A stretch of DNA of 64,000 nucleotides, taken from assembly GCF_003206045.1 (NCBI RefSeq), contig NZ_PZJM01000001.1, positions 186,807 to 250,806 of the forward strand, read 5' to 3'. The stretch is from Salinicola lusitanus (lineage in GTDB: Bacteria > Pseudomonadota > Gammaproteobacteria > Pseudomonadales > Halomonadaceae). The position numbers were made by a program, and so were the translations under genes. A model generated the notes under the pieces. That model saw only the letters and a list, made by a program, of their open reading frames with translations. It searched no databases and was not told the origin of the DNA. Shown one piece after another: positions 23,904 through 32,670 of this stretch (positions are counted from its first letter, which is position 1; every line of letters begins with the position of its first letter).

Positions 23904-26069
23904 ATGAACCAGCTTCTCGGTCGACTCAATATCCTCGCCCGCCGCGCCTCCCAGCGCAGCGACGTGATCATCGCGGTCTTCATGGTGCTGGCCGTGGTGA
24001 TGATGATCATCCCGTTGCCCACCGCCCTGGTCGACGCGCTGATCGGGGTCAACATCGGTTTCAGCCTGCTGATCCTGATCGTGGCGTTCTATATCTCGCA
24101 CCCGGTGGAGTTCTCCTCGCTGCCGCCGATCATTCTGCTGGCGACGCTGTTCCGGCTGGCGCTGTCGATCACCACCACCCGCCTGATCCTGCTCGACGCC
24201 GATGCCGGCCAGATCGTCGACGCCTTCGGCAACTTCGTCATCGCCGGGGAGGTGGTCATCGGCATGGTGGTGTTCCTGATCATCACCGTGGCCCAGTTCC
24301 TGGTGATCACCAAGGGCTCGGAGCGGGTCGCCGAAGTCGCGGCGCGTTTCACGCTCGACGCCATGCCCGGCAAGCAGATGAGCATCGACAACGAGATGCG
24401 CAACGGCGATATCGACCACGTCGAGGCTCGCCGCCGACGTTCGCTGCTGGAGAGCGAGAGCCAGCTCTACGGGGCCATGGATGGCGCCATGAAATTCGTC
24501 AAGGGCGACGCCATTGCCGGGCTGGTGATCCTGTTCGTCAACCTGATCGGCGGCCTGCTGATCGGGATGCTCGAGCACGGCATGCCGTTCGGCGAAGCCG
24601 TCGAGACCTACTCCCTGCTCACCGTCGGCGACGGCCTGATCGCCCAGATCCCGGCGCTACTGATCTCCATCGGCGCCGGCACCGTGGTCACCCGGGTCAG
24701 TTCCGACAACGCCAGCGACCTGGGCAGCGAGATCGTCGGCCAGCTCGGCAGCAACGCCAAGGCGCTGGGCCTGACCGCCGCCGTGCTGTTCTGCGCGGCC
24801 TTCATCCCGGGCTTCGCCACCGGCGTGTTCCTGGCGATCTCGGCGCTGCTGGGGAGCGCCGCCTTCCTGCTACGCCGACGCCACCTGCGTGAACAGGCCG
24901 AAGCGGAAACGGCCGATGCCGAGACCACGCCGAGCGCTGGCGAGTCTTCGCCGCGCCAGGACGACGCCCCCGCCGAGGCCGCTACCCCCGGCCGCCTGGC
25001 CGCCGACGATCCGGGCCAGCATCGCGTCATGCTGTGCCTGAGCGCGACCCTGGCGGACTCCCTGTCGCTGGACCTGCTGCGAGAGGGCGTCCAGGCGGTC
25101 CGGGAGCGCGTCGAGCGCGACCTGGGGATCGCCGTTCCCAGCGTCGGGCTGCGTCTCGAACCGGCGCTCGGCGCGCAGCGCTTCGCCATCGAGCTGGACG
25201 AAGTCCCCGTGCTCAACGGCGAACTGCCGGCCGCCAGCGTGCTGCTGGACGACGACGCCGGCACGCTGGCGCTACTCGAGCTCTCCGCACAGACAGAGCC
25301 CGCACTGGTCGGCCGCGGCCATTGGCAGTGGCTGCCGGACTCGGCGAGCAGCACGCTCGACGAGGCGGGAATGCGCTATCGCACACCGGACCAGGTGCTG
25401 GAACGCTGCCTGGAACGCACGCTGACGCGCTACGCCGGTGATTTCGTCGGCATTCAGGAAGCTCGCTCGCTGCTGTCGCGGATGGAAACGGATTATGCCG
25501 AGCTGGTCACCGAGGCGGTTCGCGTCGTCTCGCTGCAGAAGATGGCGGAAATCCTGCGCCGTCTGGTCAGCGAGGGAGTACCGGTCCGCGCCATGCGTAC
25601 CATTCTCGAAGCGATGGTGACCTGGGGGCCGCAGGAGTCCAGCAGCGCGCGGCTAGCCGACCGCATTCGCGTCGCCATGGCACGTCAGATCTGTCATCGC
25701 CATGCCCGCAGCGATCGGGTCCTGCCGGCCTGGGTCGCCACCCGACCGCTGGAGGAAGCGCTACGGGCCGCCCAGCGCCACGCCGAGGCCCAGTCCCTGC
25801 GCATCGGGCTGCCAGCCCCCCTCTCCCGGGCCCTCAATGGCTGGTTCCAGCAACAGCTGGACGCGCTGGATACCGACCTGCGACCGGTGATCGTGATCGC
25901 CGGGGACGTGCGCGCGTCACTGCAGCAGTGGCTCAAACAGCAGGAGATCGACATGGCCGTCCTGGCCTGGCCGGAGGTCGCACCGGAATTCAGCCTGCAG
26001 GCGATCGCCCAGGTGCGCCTGCCGAAGCCCGCACCGCGACGCGAGACCGAGGCGCAGACCAAGTCGTAA
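23904..26069 (+). CDS. sctV: T3SS export gate protein SctV (LcrD/RhcV)
   Basis: A 721-residue protein of the FlhA/LcrD family. The N-terminal half has about eight transmembrane segments with the family signature in LPPIILLATLFRLALSITTT (about residues 74-93), and LITVAQFLVITKGSERVAEVA follows. The charged FHIPEP loop is present (DAMPGKQMSIDNEMRNGDID). After a low-complexity linker rich in Glu/Ala (about residues 330-375) comes the cytosolic nonamer-ring domain, with TDYAELVTEAVRVVSLQKMA. It forms the export gate and receives substrate-chaperone complexes. The ATG at 23904 follows GGGAG; the frame opens eight codons earlier inside sctY. Confidence 0.95.
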   Translation: MNQLLGRLNILARRASQRSDVIIAVFMVLAVVMMIIPLPTALVDALIGVNIGFSLLILIVAFYISHPVEFSSLPPIILLATLFRLALSITTTRLILLDADAGQIVDAFGNFVIAGEVVIGMVVFLIITVAQFLVITKGSERVAEVAARFTLDAMPGKQMSIDNEMRNGDIDHVEARRRRSLLESESQLYGAMDGAMKFVKGDAIAGLVILFVNLIGGLLIGMLEHGMPFGEAVETYSLLTVGDGLIAQIPALLISIGAGTVVTRVSSDNASDLGSEIVGQLGSNAKALGLTAAVLFCAAFIPGFATGVFLAISALLGSAAFLLRRRHLREQAEAETADAETTPSAGESSPRQDDAPAEAATPGRLAADDPGQHRVMLCLSATLADSLSLDLLREGVQAVRERVERDLGIAVPSVGLRLEPALGAQRFAIELDEVPVLNGELPAASVLLDDDAGTLALLELSAQTEPALVGRGHWQWLPDSASSTLDEAGMRYRTPDQVLERCLERTLTRYAGDFVGIQEARSLLSRMETDYAELVTEAVRVVSLQKMAEILRRLVSEGVPVRAMRTILEAMVTWGPQESSSARLADRIRVAMARQICHRHARSDRVLPAWVATRPLEEALRAAQRHAEAQSLRIGLPAPLSRALNGWFQQQLDALDTDLRPVIVIAGDVRASLQQWLKQQEIDMAVLAWPEVAPEFSLQAIAQVRLPKPAPRRETEAQTKS

Positions 26070-26144
26070 CATGATGACAATAAACGATTTCCAAGGTATG
26101 AGTAGAGACCCCGCGGCCAGCGGGACTTTGCGACAAGGGATCCG

Positions 26145-27503
26145 ATGACAACAGCAATGGACAACGCTCGTGGCATAGTGGCAGGCCACTTCATGAGGGG
26201 CGCTAGCCACACCTCTCTGCTCGCCCCCTTCTACTTGGCACTCCAGCTGGTGATGGCACTGCTGATGACCGTGCCGTTCGCGCATGCCGATGTCGCCGTC
26301 GACAGCGCCGGCGAGACACTGGCGCTGGAGACTGGCCAGGGACGCATTCTGCGCTTCGACCGACAGGTCGCCTCGGTATTCGTGGCCAACCCCGCCATCG
26401 CCGATGTGCAGGTGGTCTCCCCCGGGGTGATCTACCTGTTCGGCAAGCAGGCCGGCGATACCAACCTGATCGCCCTCGGCGCCGACGACGAGAGCCAGGC
26501 CTCGCTGCGGCTGCAGGTCCGCGACGGTGACGCCAGGGCGAGCCAGGCGCTTCGCGGCATCGACGGCGACAGTCAGGTCAGTCTGCACATGGCCGGCAAC
26601 CAGTTGGTGGCCGAGGGCCGCAACGCGACGGTGGCCAGCGCCATGGCCACGCAGTCGGCCCTCGATGCCGAGGCGCCCGCCGATGGCGGTCTCAATCGCT
26701 CGAGCTACGACGGCGCCAACCAGATCAATATTCGGGTGCGCTTTGCCGAGGTCGCCCGCGACGAACTGCTCAGCTACGGCGTCAGCTGGAATGCGCTGAT
26801 CAACAACGGCTCGTTCTCGTTCGGCGTGCTGACCAGCAATATCGCCAGCTCCCCGGGCAGCGAGGGCGTCGACGGCCTGCTCCAGGCGCTGCAGCAGAAC
26901 AACCTGTTGCAGATACTCGCCGAACCCAACATCACCACGGTCTCGGGTCAGACCGCCAGCTTCCTCGCCGGCGGCGAGATTCCGATTCCCGTACCGGTCA
27001 ACAGCGACCTGGTGGGGATCGACTACAAGCAGTTCGGGGTCTCCCTGCTGAGCACCCCGACCCTGCTGCCCAACGGCCGCATCTCGATGGAGGTGCGCCC
27101 CGAGGTCAGCAGCCTCTCCAGCGACAACGTTCAGATCGCCGGTTACGACGTGCCGTCGCTGCAGGTGCGACGCGCCGACACCGTGGTCGAAGTGGGTAGC
27201 GGCCAGACCTTTGCCATTGCCGGGCTGTTCCAGCGCCAGGCCTCCAACGAGATCGAGCGCATCCCGGTACTCGGCGACATTCCGATCCTGGGCCAACTGT
27301 TCCGGTCGCGCCGTTTCCAGCGCAACGAGACCGAGCTGGTGATCCTGATCACCCCCTACCTGGTCCGCCCCTCCTCGTCCCCGACGCCGAGAACGCCACT
27401 GGACCAGGCCCAGGTCAGCCGCGGCACCCGGCTTGGCGACGATCCGGCACAACACGCCAGGTCGGCGGGCGTCGACGATCCTTTCGGGTTCTATCTGCGA
27501 TGA
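26145..27503 (+). CDS. Secretin, CpaC/RcpA (Tad)-like, serving as T3SS SctC2/RhcC2
   Basis: A 452-residue secretin precursor. After a long N-region and signal segment ending in PFAHA, the N-terminal domain has the 'pilus formation protein N-terminal' pattern of CpaC: GRILRFDRQVASVFVANPAI, then VYLFGKQAGDTNLIALG-like sequence. The C-terminal secretin core contains NNLLQILAEPNITTVSGQTA and the closing IPVLGDIPILGQLFRSRRF. It lacks the T3SS N0/N1 domains, which are encoded separately at 29045-29635. This split matches rhizobial RhcC1/RhcC2. It forms the outer-membrane channel. A 75-bp gap separates it from sctV. Confidence 0.87.
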   Translation: MTTAMDNARGIVAGHFMRGASHTSLLAPFYLALQLVMALLMTVPFAHADVAVDSAGETLALETGQGRILRFDRQVASVFVANPAIADVQVVSPGVIYLFGKQAGDTNLIALGADDESQASLRLQVRDGDARASQALRGIDGDSQVSLHMAGNQLVAEGRNATVASAMATQSALDAEAPADGGLNRSSYDGANQINIRVRFAEVARDELLSYGVSWNALINNGSFSFGVLTSNIASSPGSEGVDGLLQALQQNNLLQILAEPNITTVSGQTASFLAGGEIPIPVPVNSDLVGIDYKQFGVSLLSTPTLLPNGRISMEVRPEVSSLSSDNVQIAGYDVPSLQVRRADTVVEVGSGQTFAIAGLFQRQASNEIERIPVLGDIPILGQLFRSRRFQRNETELVILITPYLVRPSSSPTPRTPLDQAQVSRGTRLGDDPAQHARSAGVDDPFGFYLR

Positions 27504-27520
27504 GCGAGGAGACCGCCGTG

Positions 27521-27973
27521 ATGTCACCCAACCCGCTCGCCACGACGCGCGCGATCCGCCACTTCGCCCCGCTGCTGATGCTGACGCTACTGGCCGGCTG
27601 CCAGTCGTCGATGGGGCCGATGAGCTGGACCAGCGGCTACCGCCAGGTGGCTCTGGCCGCTCCGGGGATCGACGAAGCCGCACCGGGCGGGCGGATGGCG
27701 ACCCTGCCCAACCTGTGCCAGACGGAACCGGACGCCGAGGGTCTGGTGACGCTCCCCCCGGGTTGCGCCAACGATCTGAATCTCCAGCTGATGGTGGCCA
27801 ATCCCCAGGACCTGATCCGCGGGCGGGAGATGGGGCCGCCAATGGCGGGCCCCATCGCCAACGCCGCCCGCGAGCGGCTCGACGATCGCGGCCGCGCCAA
27901 CGAGCGGCGTGCGATGCTGGAAGGCGAGGCGCGCAGTGCCATGGGCGACACTGCGACGACCGATGGCCTGTGA
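27521..27973 (+). CDS. CpaD-like lipoprotein coupled to the secretin
   Basis: A 150-residue lipoprotein (lipobox LTLLAGC, Cys at about residue 27). The C-terminal half, LPPGCANDLNLQLMVANPQD followed by LIRGREMG, follows the CpaD/Tad pilus lipoprotein pattern 'GCA..rNLaaMVanP.DLvrpR'. In Tad systems CpaD partners the CpaC secretin. Here it may pilot or stabilise the T3SS secretin, as Y4xK does beside RhcC2 in rhizobia by position. I chose the ATG at 27521 because GAGGAG lies upstream; an ATG at 27500 overlaps the secretin stop but has no ribosome site. Confidence 0.72.
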   Translation: MSPNPLATTRAIRHFAPLLMLTLLAGCQSSMGPMSWTSGYRQVALAAPGIDEAAPGGRMATLPNLCQTEPDAEGLVTLPPGCANDLNLQLMVANPQDLIRGREMGPPMAGPIANAARERLDDRGRANERRAMLEGEARSAMGDTATTDGL

Positions 27974-27998
27974 CGGGCCGGTGGGCGCCGGCGCGAGT

Positions 27999-28844
27999 TC
28001 ACTCGCGCGCGGCAGAAGCCTGGGCCATGCCGAGGGCCTGGGCTCGTGCAGCGGCGCTGGGCAGCGCGGCAATGCGCTCGGCGCTGGCGATCAACGACTC
28101 GCGCCGCGACGCCGGCAGGTCGGGGATCTCGACACGACGGGCTTCTTCGCGCTGCCCGCCCAGTACCAGCACCAGAATGAGGTTGCGGTAATGGCGCGCT
28201 TCGGCGAGGGGAGAGTCGACGACCCGTCGCATGCCGGCGATGGCCTTGGCGTCATCGCCGGCCAGGGACTCGGCCAGCGCCAGATTGGCCTGGACGTCGA
28301 GATCCCGCGGTTCGAGCCGCGCGGCCCTGGCAAAGGCCTCGACCGACCGACCGGGATGCCCCGCCAGCGCCTGCGCGGCGCCCAGACGGCTCCAGGCAGC
28401 CACGCTGTCGAGCTCGGGGGCGGCCCGCGACAGGCTGCGCAGCGCCCCCTGGGGCTCGCCCAACCGCAGCTGTGCCGTGCCCAGGCCCAGCAGCGCCGGG
28501 GCCAGGTCGAGATCGTCGGCCAGTGCCTGCCGAAAGGCTTGGGCCGCGGCCTCGGGCTCTCCGGCGGCCAGGCGCGCATTGCCCAGGCGAATCAGCAGCT
28601 CGGCGGACGGTTCCCCCTGCTCCAGCGCACGTTCGTACATGGCCGCCGCCGTGGCGTGGTCGCCGCGCTGGTCGACATCGTCGGCCAGCTTGAGCAGCCG
28701 GCCCTCCCGGGTATCGGACGGCGTCGCCGCGCACGCGGAGAGGGCGAATCCGACGGCGACGACCGCCGCCCATGTCACACCCTTGCGGCGGACCGTCGCC
28801 GCGCGGGTCGAGACCATTCGAGAAACCGCAGAAGATGACTTCAT
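27999..28844 (-). CDS. TadD-like TPR lipoprotein
   Basis: A 281-residue lipoprotein (lipobox ALSAC) carrying about five TPR repeats: HATAAAMYERALEQGEPSAE, LLIRLGNARLAAGEPEAAAQ, ALLGLGTAQLRLGEPQGALR and others. The order lipobox, TPRs, then a charged C-terminal helix matches TadD of the Tad pilus, a pilotin-like helper of the CpaC secretin. It is on the strand opposite the rest of the locus, convergent with the CpaD-like gene and divergent from the secretin N-domain gene. The ATG at 28844 is chosen to give a normal lipoprotein signal; no strong ribosome site is visible. Confidence 0.75.
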   Translation of the reverse strand: MKSSSAVSRMVSTRAATVRRKGVTWAAVVAVGFALSACAATPSDTREGRLLKLADDVDQRGDHATAAAMYERALEQGEPSAELLIRLGNARLAAGEPEAAAQAFRQALADDLDLAPALLGLGTAQLRLGEPQGALRSLSRAAPELDSVAAWSRLGAAQALAGHPGRSVEAFARAARLEPRDLDVQANLALAESLAGDDAKAIAGMRRVVDSPLAEARHYRNLILVLVLGGQREEARRVEIPDLPASRRESLIASAERIAALPSAAARAQALGMAQASAARE

Positions 28845-29044
28845 CCGTGAATCAGTCCAGAGGCTCGGGGAGTGGAGGAACAGCGTACCGGAGAACCGGC
28901 AGCTTGGGGCAGCGTGGCATGTCAATGAATGGTGACAGTCGTTTACACAGGGCAAGCGAAAGCCACAAAAAGACATACAACCGGCCACCAAACCGTCATC
29001 GCGATCTTGCTAGGGTTATCGGAGCGTCCGCGGCGGTGGCCCTC

Positions 29045-29635
29045 ATGGGCCTTCGCCGCCGGGGAGCCAGGTGGCGATCCTTGGCCGTCATCGCCCTGAT
29101 GCTCGGGTTGGCGGGCAACGGTGCCTTCGCAGCCGACGCCCCCTGGGCAGGCCGAAGCTACCGCTACGTGGTGATCGATCAGAAAGTCCGCGACGTGCTG
29201 CAGGAGTTCGGGCGCAACCTGTCGCTGCCGGTCGAGGTCAGCAGCGCGGTGAAAGGTGAGGTCCGCGGCGATATCCACGCCGAGACCGCCCAGGCCTTTC
29301 TGGAACAGGTCTGCCGGGCGAACGGACTGGCGTGGTTCTTCGATGGCTATGTGCTCCACGTCGCCGCACGCGAGGAGTTGGGTCGTCGAAGCTTCGATCT
29401 CGACGGGGTCGATGTGTCGCGCTTGAGCGCCGAGATTGAAGCGACGAGGATCGGCTCGCCATTGAGTGCCGATTTCCAGGACGGCCGCCACCGGCTCGAG
29501 GCGATGGGCCCGCCCGCCTGGCTGACGGAGGTGGCGCAGCGGGTGGAGGATTCGAGGCGGACGCCGGCGCCCTCGGCACCCGGTGAGGTCAGGGTCTTCC
29601 GAGGCAGCGTGGCGCAACCGGCCGTAGCGCAGTAG
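29045..29635 (+). CDS. T3SS secretin N-domain protein SctC1/RhcC1 (N0-N1 without channel)
   Basis: A 196-residue exported protein. A signal peptide (SLAVIALMLGLAGNGAFA) is followed by the T3SS-specific secretin N-terminal domains: WAGRSYRYVVIDQKVRDVLQ, GRNLSLPVEVSSAVKGEVRG and ANGLAWFFDGYVLHVAAREE. There is no secretin channel domain, so it must work with the separate secretin. This is the RhcC1 layout known from rhizobia. I chose the ATG at 29045 because it gives a compact signal peptide and leaves the AT-rich 28845-29044 gap for divergent promoters. An in-frame ATG at 28919 is an alternative. Confidence 0.8.
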   Translation: MGLRRRGARWRSLAVIALMLGLAGNGAFAADAPWAGRSYRYVVIDQKVRDVLQEFGRNLSLPVEVSSAVKGEVRGDIHAETAQAFLEQVCRANGLAWFFDGYVLHVAAREELGRRSFDLDGVDVSRLSAEIEATRIGSPLSADFQDGRHRLEAMGPPAWLTEVAQRVEDSRRTPAPSAPGEVRVFRGSVAQPAVAQ

Positions 29636-29799
29636 TCGTATGCGGCAGGCAGGACAACGAGGCAGGAACGAGCGGGCCGTCACTCCAAGGCGACCGCTCA
29701 TCAATGACCGTTCCCGAACGCGCTCTCTCGAAGAACGGTACGACGACTCACCGACGGCTCGACGCCGATCGGTCAATGCCAAACCGAAGGAGACGACAC

Positions 29800-29997
29800 A
29801 TGGCTATCGATGCCGTAGGCAATGCCAGCGCGACTGGTGAATCCACCCCCGACTCCCAGGCCTTCGACGACGCCGTCGACAACGCCAAGTTCCAGGAAGC
29901 GATGTCCGAGGGCATGGTCCAGGTCGGTGGGCAGTTGATCCTGATGCCGATGATGAAGGAGATGCTCAGCGAAGCCATGTCGGGCGGCGAAGAGTAG
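29800..29997 (+). CDS. Small T3SS protein of unknown role (second needle/filament candidate)
   Basis: A 65-residue acidic protein with a polar Ser/Thr/Asp-rich first third, then a helix with a hydrophobic, methionine-rich stretch (VQVGGQLILMPMMKEMLSEA). The ribosome site GAAGGAGAC is strong. It lies between the rhcC1-like gene and the sctI-like gene, where several systems encode their needle or inner-rod subunits. The small size and polar N-terminus suit a secreted subunit, but no family can be named from the sequence. The following 125-bp gap contains imperfect inverted repeats. Confidence 0.6.
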   Translation: MAIDAVGNASATGESTPDSQAFDDAVDNAKFQEAMSEGMVQVGGQLILMPMMKEMLSEAMSGGEE

Positions 29998-30122
29998 CCA
30001 GGCCTCCAAGCCCGAATCCCGCGAGGTGACGAGGGACGACGACCGGTTGGCGACACGTCGCGATGGCCGGTCGCCGTCGTTGGAATCGACACCGGCCCGC
30101 CATGGGCCCGAACACGAGGTGA

Positions 30123-30578
30123 ATGATGACTCCCGTGACACCACCGGGGGCGGGGGTGCCGATGACGACACCCGCGCCGACCCCATCGGAGACGAGCGCC
30201 AAGACGCTGGCATCGCAGAACCTGTTCGAGCACATGGCCGGCCAGGCCGGCGCCGCGCCCCCTGGCGCGAGCCCCAGCGAGCTGGGCTCGAACCTGATCA
30301 ACAATCTCGACGGCTTCGTCGACCGGGTCAACAGCTTCGCGCAGCAGGCCAAGGTTCCCGATGCCCAGGCTCCCGATCGCTTCGCCAAGGTGACCACCCA
30401 GGAAGTCTCGCCGGCGCCGGATGCCGGCGACAGGCCCACCGCCATCGGCGACGACAAGATGGCGAAAGTCGTCGACTCGCTGAGCCAGGTCTTCGACCAC
30501 TCCATCGAGACCACCATGGTGGTGCGAGGTGCCACTCAGGTATCGGGCTCGGCCAATACCCTACTGAAAGGTCAATGA
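30123..30578 (+). CDS. SctI/NolB-like T3SS protein (inner rod candidate)
   Basis: A 151-residue protein with a Pro/Thr/Ala-rich N-terminal third like a type III secretion signal region and a helical C-terminal third (DDKMAKVVDSLSQVFDHSIE, then TTMVVRGATQVSGSANTLLK) resembling the membrane-proximal helix of inner-rod proteins. Its position directly before sctJ is that of nolB/nopB in rhizobia and of sctI in other families. The ribosome site GAGGTGAATG precedes the ATG. Sequence similarity is weak, so the assignment is mainly positional. Confidence 0.6.
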   Translation: MMTPVTPPGAGVPMTTPAPTPSETSAKTLASQNLFEHMAGQAGAAPPGASPSELGSNLINNLDGFVDRVNSFAQQAKVPDAQAPDRFAKVTTQEVSPAPDAGDRPTAIGDDKMAKVVDSLSQVFDHSIETTMVVRGATQVSGSANTLLKGQ

Positions 30579-30581
30579 CAC

Positions 30582-31406
30582 TTGGCGCCTCTCGATCGAC
30601 GCTTCAGCCCTTCGCGGCCAATCCGGAACCGCTACCGACGCCCGCTGCACTGGCTTGCGCTGCTGTTGATGGCCCTGCTGCTGCAGGCCTGCGACACCGA
30701 CCTCTATACCCAGCTCGACGAGCGCGAGGCCAATGTCATCGTGGCGACCCTGGCACGCAACGGCATCCCCGCCAGTCGCCATGCCGAGGATGAGGGCCGG
30801 ATGCGCGTCACCGTCGACGAGAGCCGCTTTGCCGAAGCGGTCGACGTGCTCGATCACGCCGGTCTGCCGGAACGCAAGTTCGCCAATCTCGGCGAGGTCT
30901 TCCAGGGTAACGGCCTGGTGTCGTCACCGGTCCAGGAGCGCGCCCAGATGATCTACGCGCTGAGCCAGGAACTCTCCCACACGGTATCCCAGATCGACGG
31001 TGTGCTGTCGGCGCGGGTCCACGTGGTGCTGCCTGACAACGACCTGCTGCAGCAGAACAGCACGCCCTCCTCGGCCTCGGTCTTCGTGCGCTACATTCCT
31101 TCGCTGGAGATCGCCCCGCTGATCCCGCAGATCAAGACCCTGGTGGCCAACGGTATCGCCGGCCTCTCCTACGACAAGGTCTCGGTGGTGCCGGTGGTCT
31201 CGTCCCTGCCCGAGGAGACACGCTCGGCCCCTCAGCCGGCCATGAGCTCGTTTCTCGGCATCGCGATGCCGGCCACCAGCGTGGCGCGTGCCGGCTGGCT
31301 GTTCGGCCTGCTGAGCGTGGCGATTCTCGCCCTCGGCATCGCGGTCGGCTGGCTGGTCTGGCGCCAGCGCCGCCAACGCCCCTACGACCTGGCGACCCCG
31401 TCATGA
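30582..31406 (+). CDS. sctJ: T3SS inner-membrane ring lipoprotein SctJ (YscJ/RhcJ)
   Basis: A 274-residue lipoprotein of the YscJ/FliF family. The lipobox is LLLQAC (Cys 37), followed by DTDLYTQLDEREANVIVATL and the ring-building domains with SRFAEAVDVLDHAGLPERKF and SHTVSQIDGVLSARVHVVLP. A C-terminal transmembrane helix lies at about residues 243-262. It forms the inner ring beneath SctD. The start is an unusual TTG at 30582 with AAAGGTCA upstream; no usable ATG gives a proper signal peptide. Its stop overlaps the next ATG. Confidence 0.93.
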   Translation: MAPLDRRFSPSRPIRNRYRRPLHWLALLLMALLLQACDTDLYTQLDEREANVIVATLARNGIPASRHAEDEGRMRVTVDESRFAEAVDVLDHAGLPERKFANLGEVFQGNGLVSSPVQERAQMIYALSQELSHTVSQIDGVLSARVHVVLPDNDLLQQNSTPSSASVFVRYIPSLEIAPLIPQIKTLVANGIAGLSYDKVSVVPVVSSLPEETRSAPQPAMSSFLGIAMPATSVARAGWLFGLLSVAILALGIAVGWLVWRQRRQRPYDLATPS

Positions 31407-32074
31407 CGGCAGCGCCATCCCCCGAGCTGCCGGTGCGAATCGATCCGGCCCACTGGGCCGGCACCCTGGACGGCATCGCCAGCGACGAGACGCTGCACCG
31501 CTGGTGCCGCCAGCCGCGGTTCCAGCATCGACTGGTCGAACGGCTCCGGCGCCGCCACCACCTCCCCGCCCAGGCCGAACTGCCGCCGAGAGATCCCATC
31601 GACCAGACGCTTTGCCTGCTCGACGGTGAGTCGCTGACACACTGCGCCCGCGCGGCGGGCATCATCTTCCATGCCGGAGCCCTGGTCCGCGAGATCCGGG
31701 CGCCCCGGGTCGCGGCCGTCAAACAGCGCTTCGGTGCCGAGCTCTACGCCTTGGCACTGGCCAAGCGGGAGCATGGCCAGACCGAGGAGAGCGAGGTGCG
31801 CGATCTCGACGCCTTCGAGGCGGAGGTCGAGCGGGATGGCAGACGCTGTCTGCTGGCCTGGGCCGACGCCCAGCCCGCCGCGCTGCGCGCCTGGTTGCAA
31901 TTGGGCTGGTATGGCAGGCTGGCGCGCGACGACGCCGAGGCGAACGACGGCGCCATGGAGATCGCACGCCTGGCCGCCGCCGAGCGACTTGCCGCCGAAA
32001 CGGCGGCTGCCGCCCAGAATCAGCCTCAGCCCGCTGGGCCAGCAGCGCCGGATCGAGGGGGTGAGCGGCCATGA
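31403..32074 (+). CDS. sctK: T3SS cytosolic sorting-platform protein SctK (NolU type)
   Basis: A 223-residue protein at the fixed position between sctJ and sctL. It contains helical segments such as LLDGESLTHCARAAGIIFHA and VAAVKQRFGAELYALALAKR and ends in an Ala/Glu/Gln-rich tail. SctK links SctQ pods of the cytosolic sorting platform to SctD. Members diverge strongly, so the call rests on gene order plus length and the general helical pattern. Overlapping ATGA junctions on both sides indicate coupled translation. Confidence 0.72.
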   Translation: MTAAPSPELPVRIDPAHWAGTLDGIASDETLHRWCRQPRFQHRLVERLRRRHHLPAQAELPPRDPIDQTLCLLDGESLTHCARAAGIIFHAGALVREIRAPRVAAVKQRFGAELYALALAKREHGQTEESEVRDLDAFEAEVERDGRRCLLAWADAQPAALRAWLQLGWYGRLARDDAEANDGAMEIARLAAAERLAAETAAAAQNQPQPAGPAAPDRGGERP

Positions 32075-32670
32075 ACTCACTGCCTCCCCGCCCCGGCAAG
32101 GTGATTCTGCGCGCCGAGGAAGCCGAGGCCTGGATCGATGGCTACGCCTTTCTGGAGCGGGCGCGCCGACAAGCGGCCGATCAGGATCGGGTGCTTCGTG
32201 ACGCCCGTGACGAGGCTCACGCCGAGGGCTTCGAGGCCGGGCGCCGCGCAGGCGAGATCCAGGCCGCCCGGCTGCTGGCGACCACCCGGGATGATGTGGC
32301 TCGCTATCTGGAGCGCCTCGAACCGGCGCTGGCAGAGCTTGCACTGGACCTGGTCCGGCGTCTGCTCGGCGAGTTCGACGAGGCCGAGCTGGTCGCCCGC
32401 TGCGTTCGCCAGGCGCTGCGCGAGTGGCGCCAGGAGCACCGGATCCGCATCCGCGTGGCCCCATCGCTGGAGGCGCGAGTGGCGACGCTGCTCTCGGCGG
32501 ATCCAGCCGTCACGCAAGACTATGAGGTCGAAGCCGATCCCCAACTGGGGCCGGAACAGTGCCTGCTGGTGACCCCGGTCGCGGTGATGGACATCGGTGT
32601 GGATTCGCAACTCGACGTTCTCCGCCAGGCGCTGCTCGACGCCCCGGTGGACGGCCAGGAGCCGGCATGA
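32071..32670 (+). CDS. sctL: T3SS ATPase regulator SctL (YscL/RhcL)
   Basis: A 199-residue FliH/YscL-family stator protein. An N-terminal helical, charged region (ERARRQAADQDRVLRDARDE, then HAEGFEAGRRAGEIQAARLL) is followed by the V-ATPase-E-like C-terminal domain with ALDLVRRLLGEFDEAELVAR and a late DIGVDSQLDVLRQALLDA. It holds the ATPase SctN against the sorting platform. Its ATG overlaps the sctK stop and its stop overlaps the sctN start. Confidence 0.88.
   Translation: MNSLPPRPGKVILRAEEAEAWIDGYAFLERARRQAADQDRVLRDARDEAHAEGFEAGRRAGEIQAARLLATTRDDVARYLERLEPALAELALDLVRRLLGEFDEAELVARCVRQALREWRQEHRIRIRVAPSLEARVATLLSADPAVTQDYEVEADPQLGPEQCLLVTPVAVMDIGVDSQLDVLRQALLDAPVDGQEPA

Noticed and set aside
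25917..27842. Long minus-strand open frame opposite the sctV end and the secretin
   Set aside because: Shadow of the secretin and lipoprotein genes, which have clear motifs on the plus strand; GC-rich DNA makes such long open antisense frames common.
28940..28990. A tts-box-like stretch with AAGCGAAAGC before the rhcC1-like gene
   Set aside because: It matches only a small part of the consensus and the spacing is wrong.
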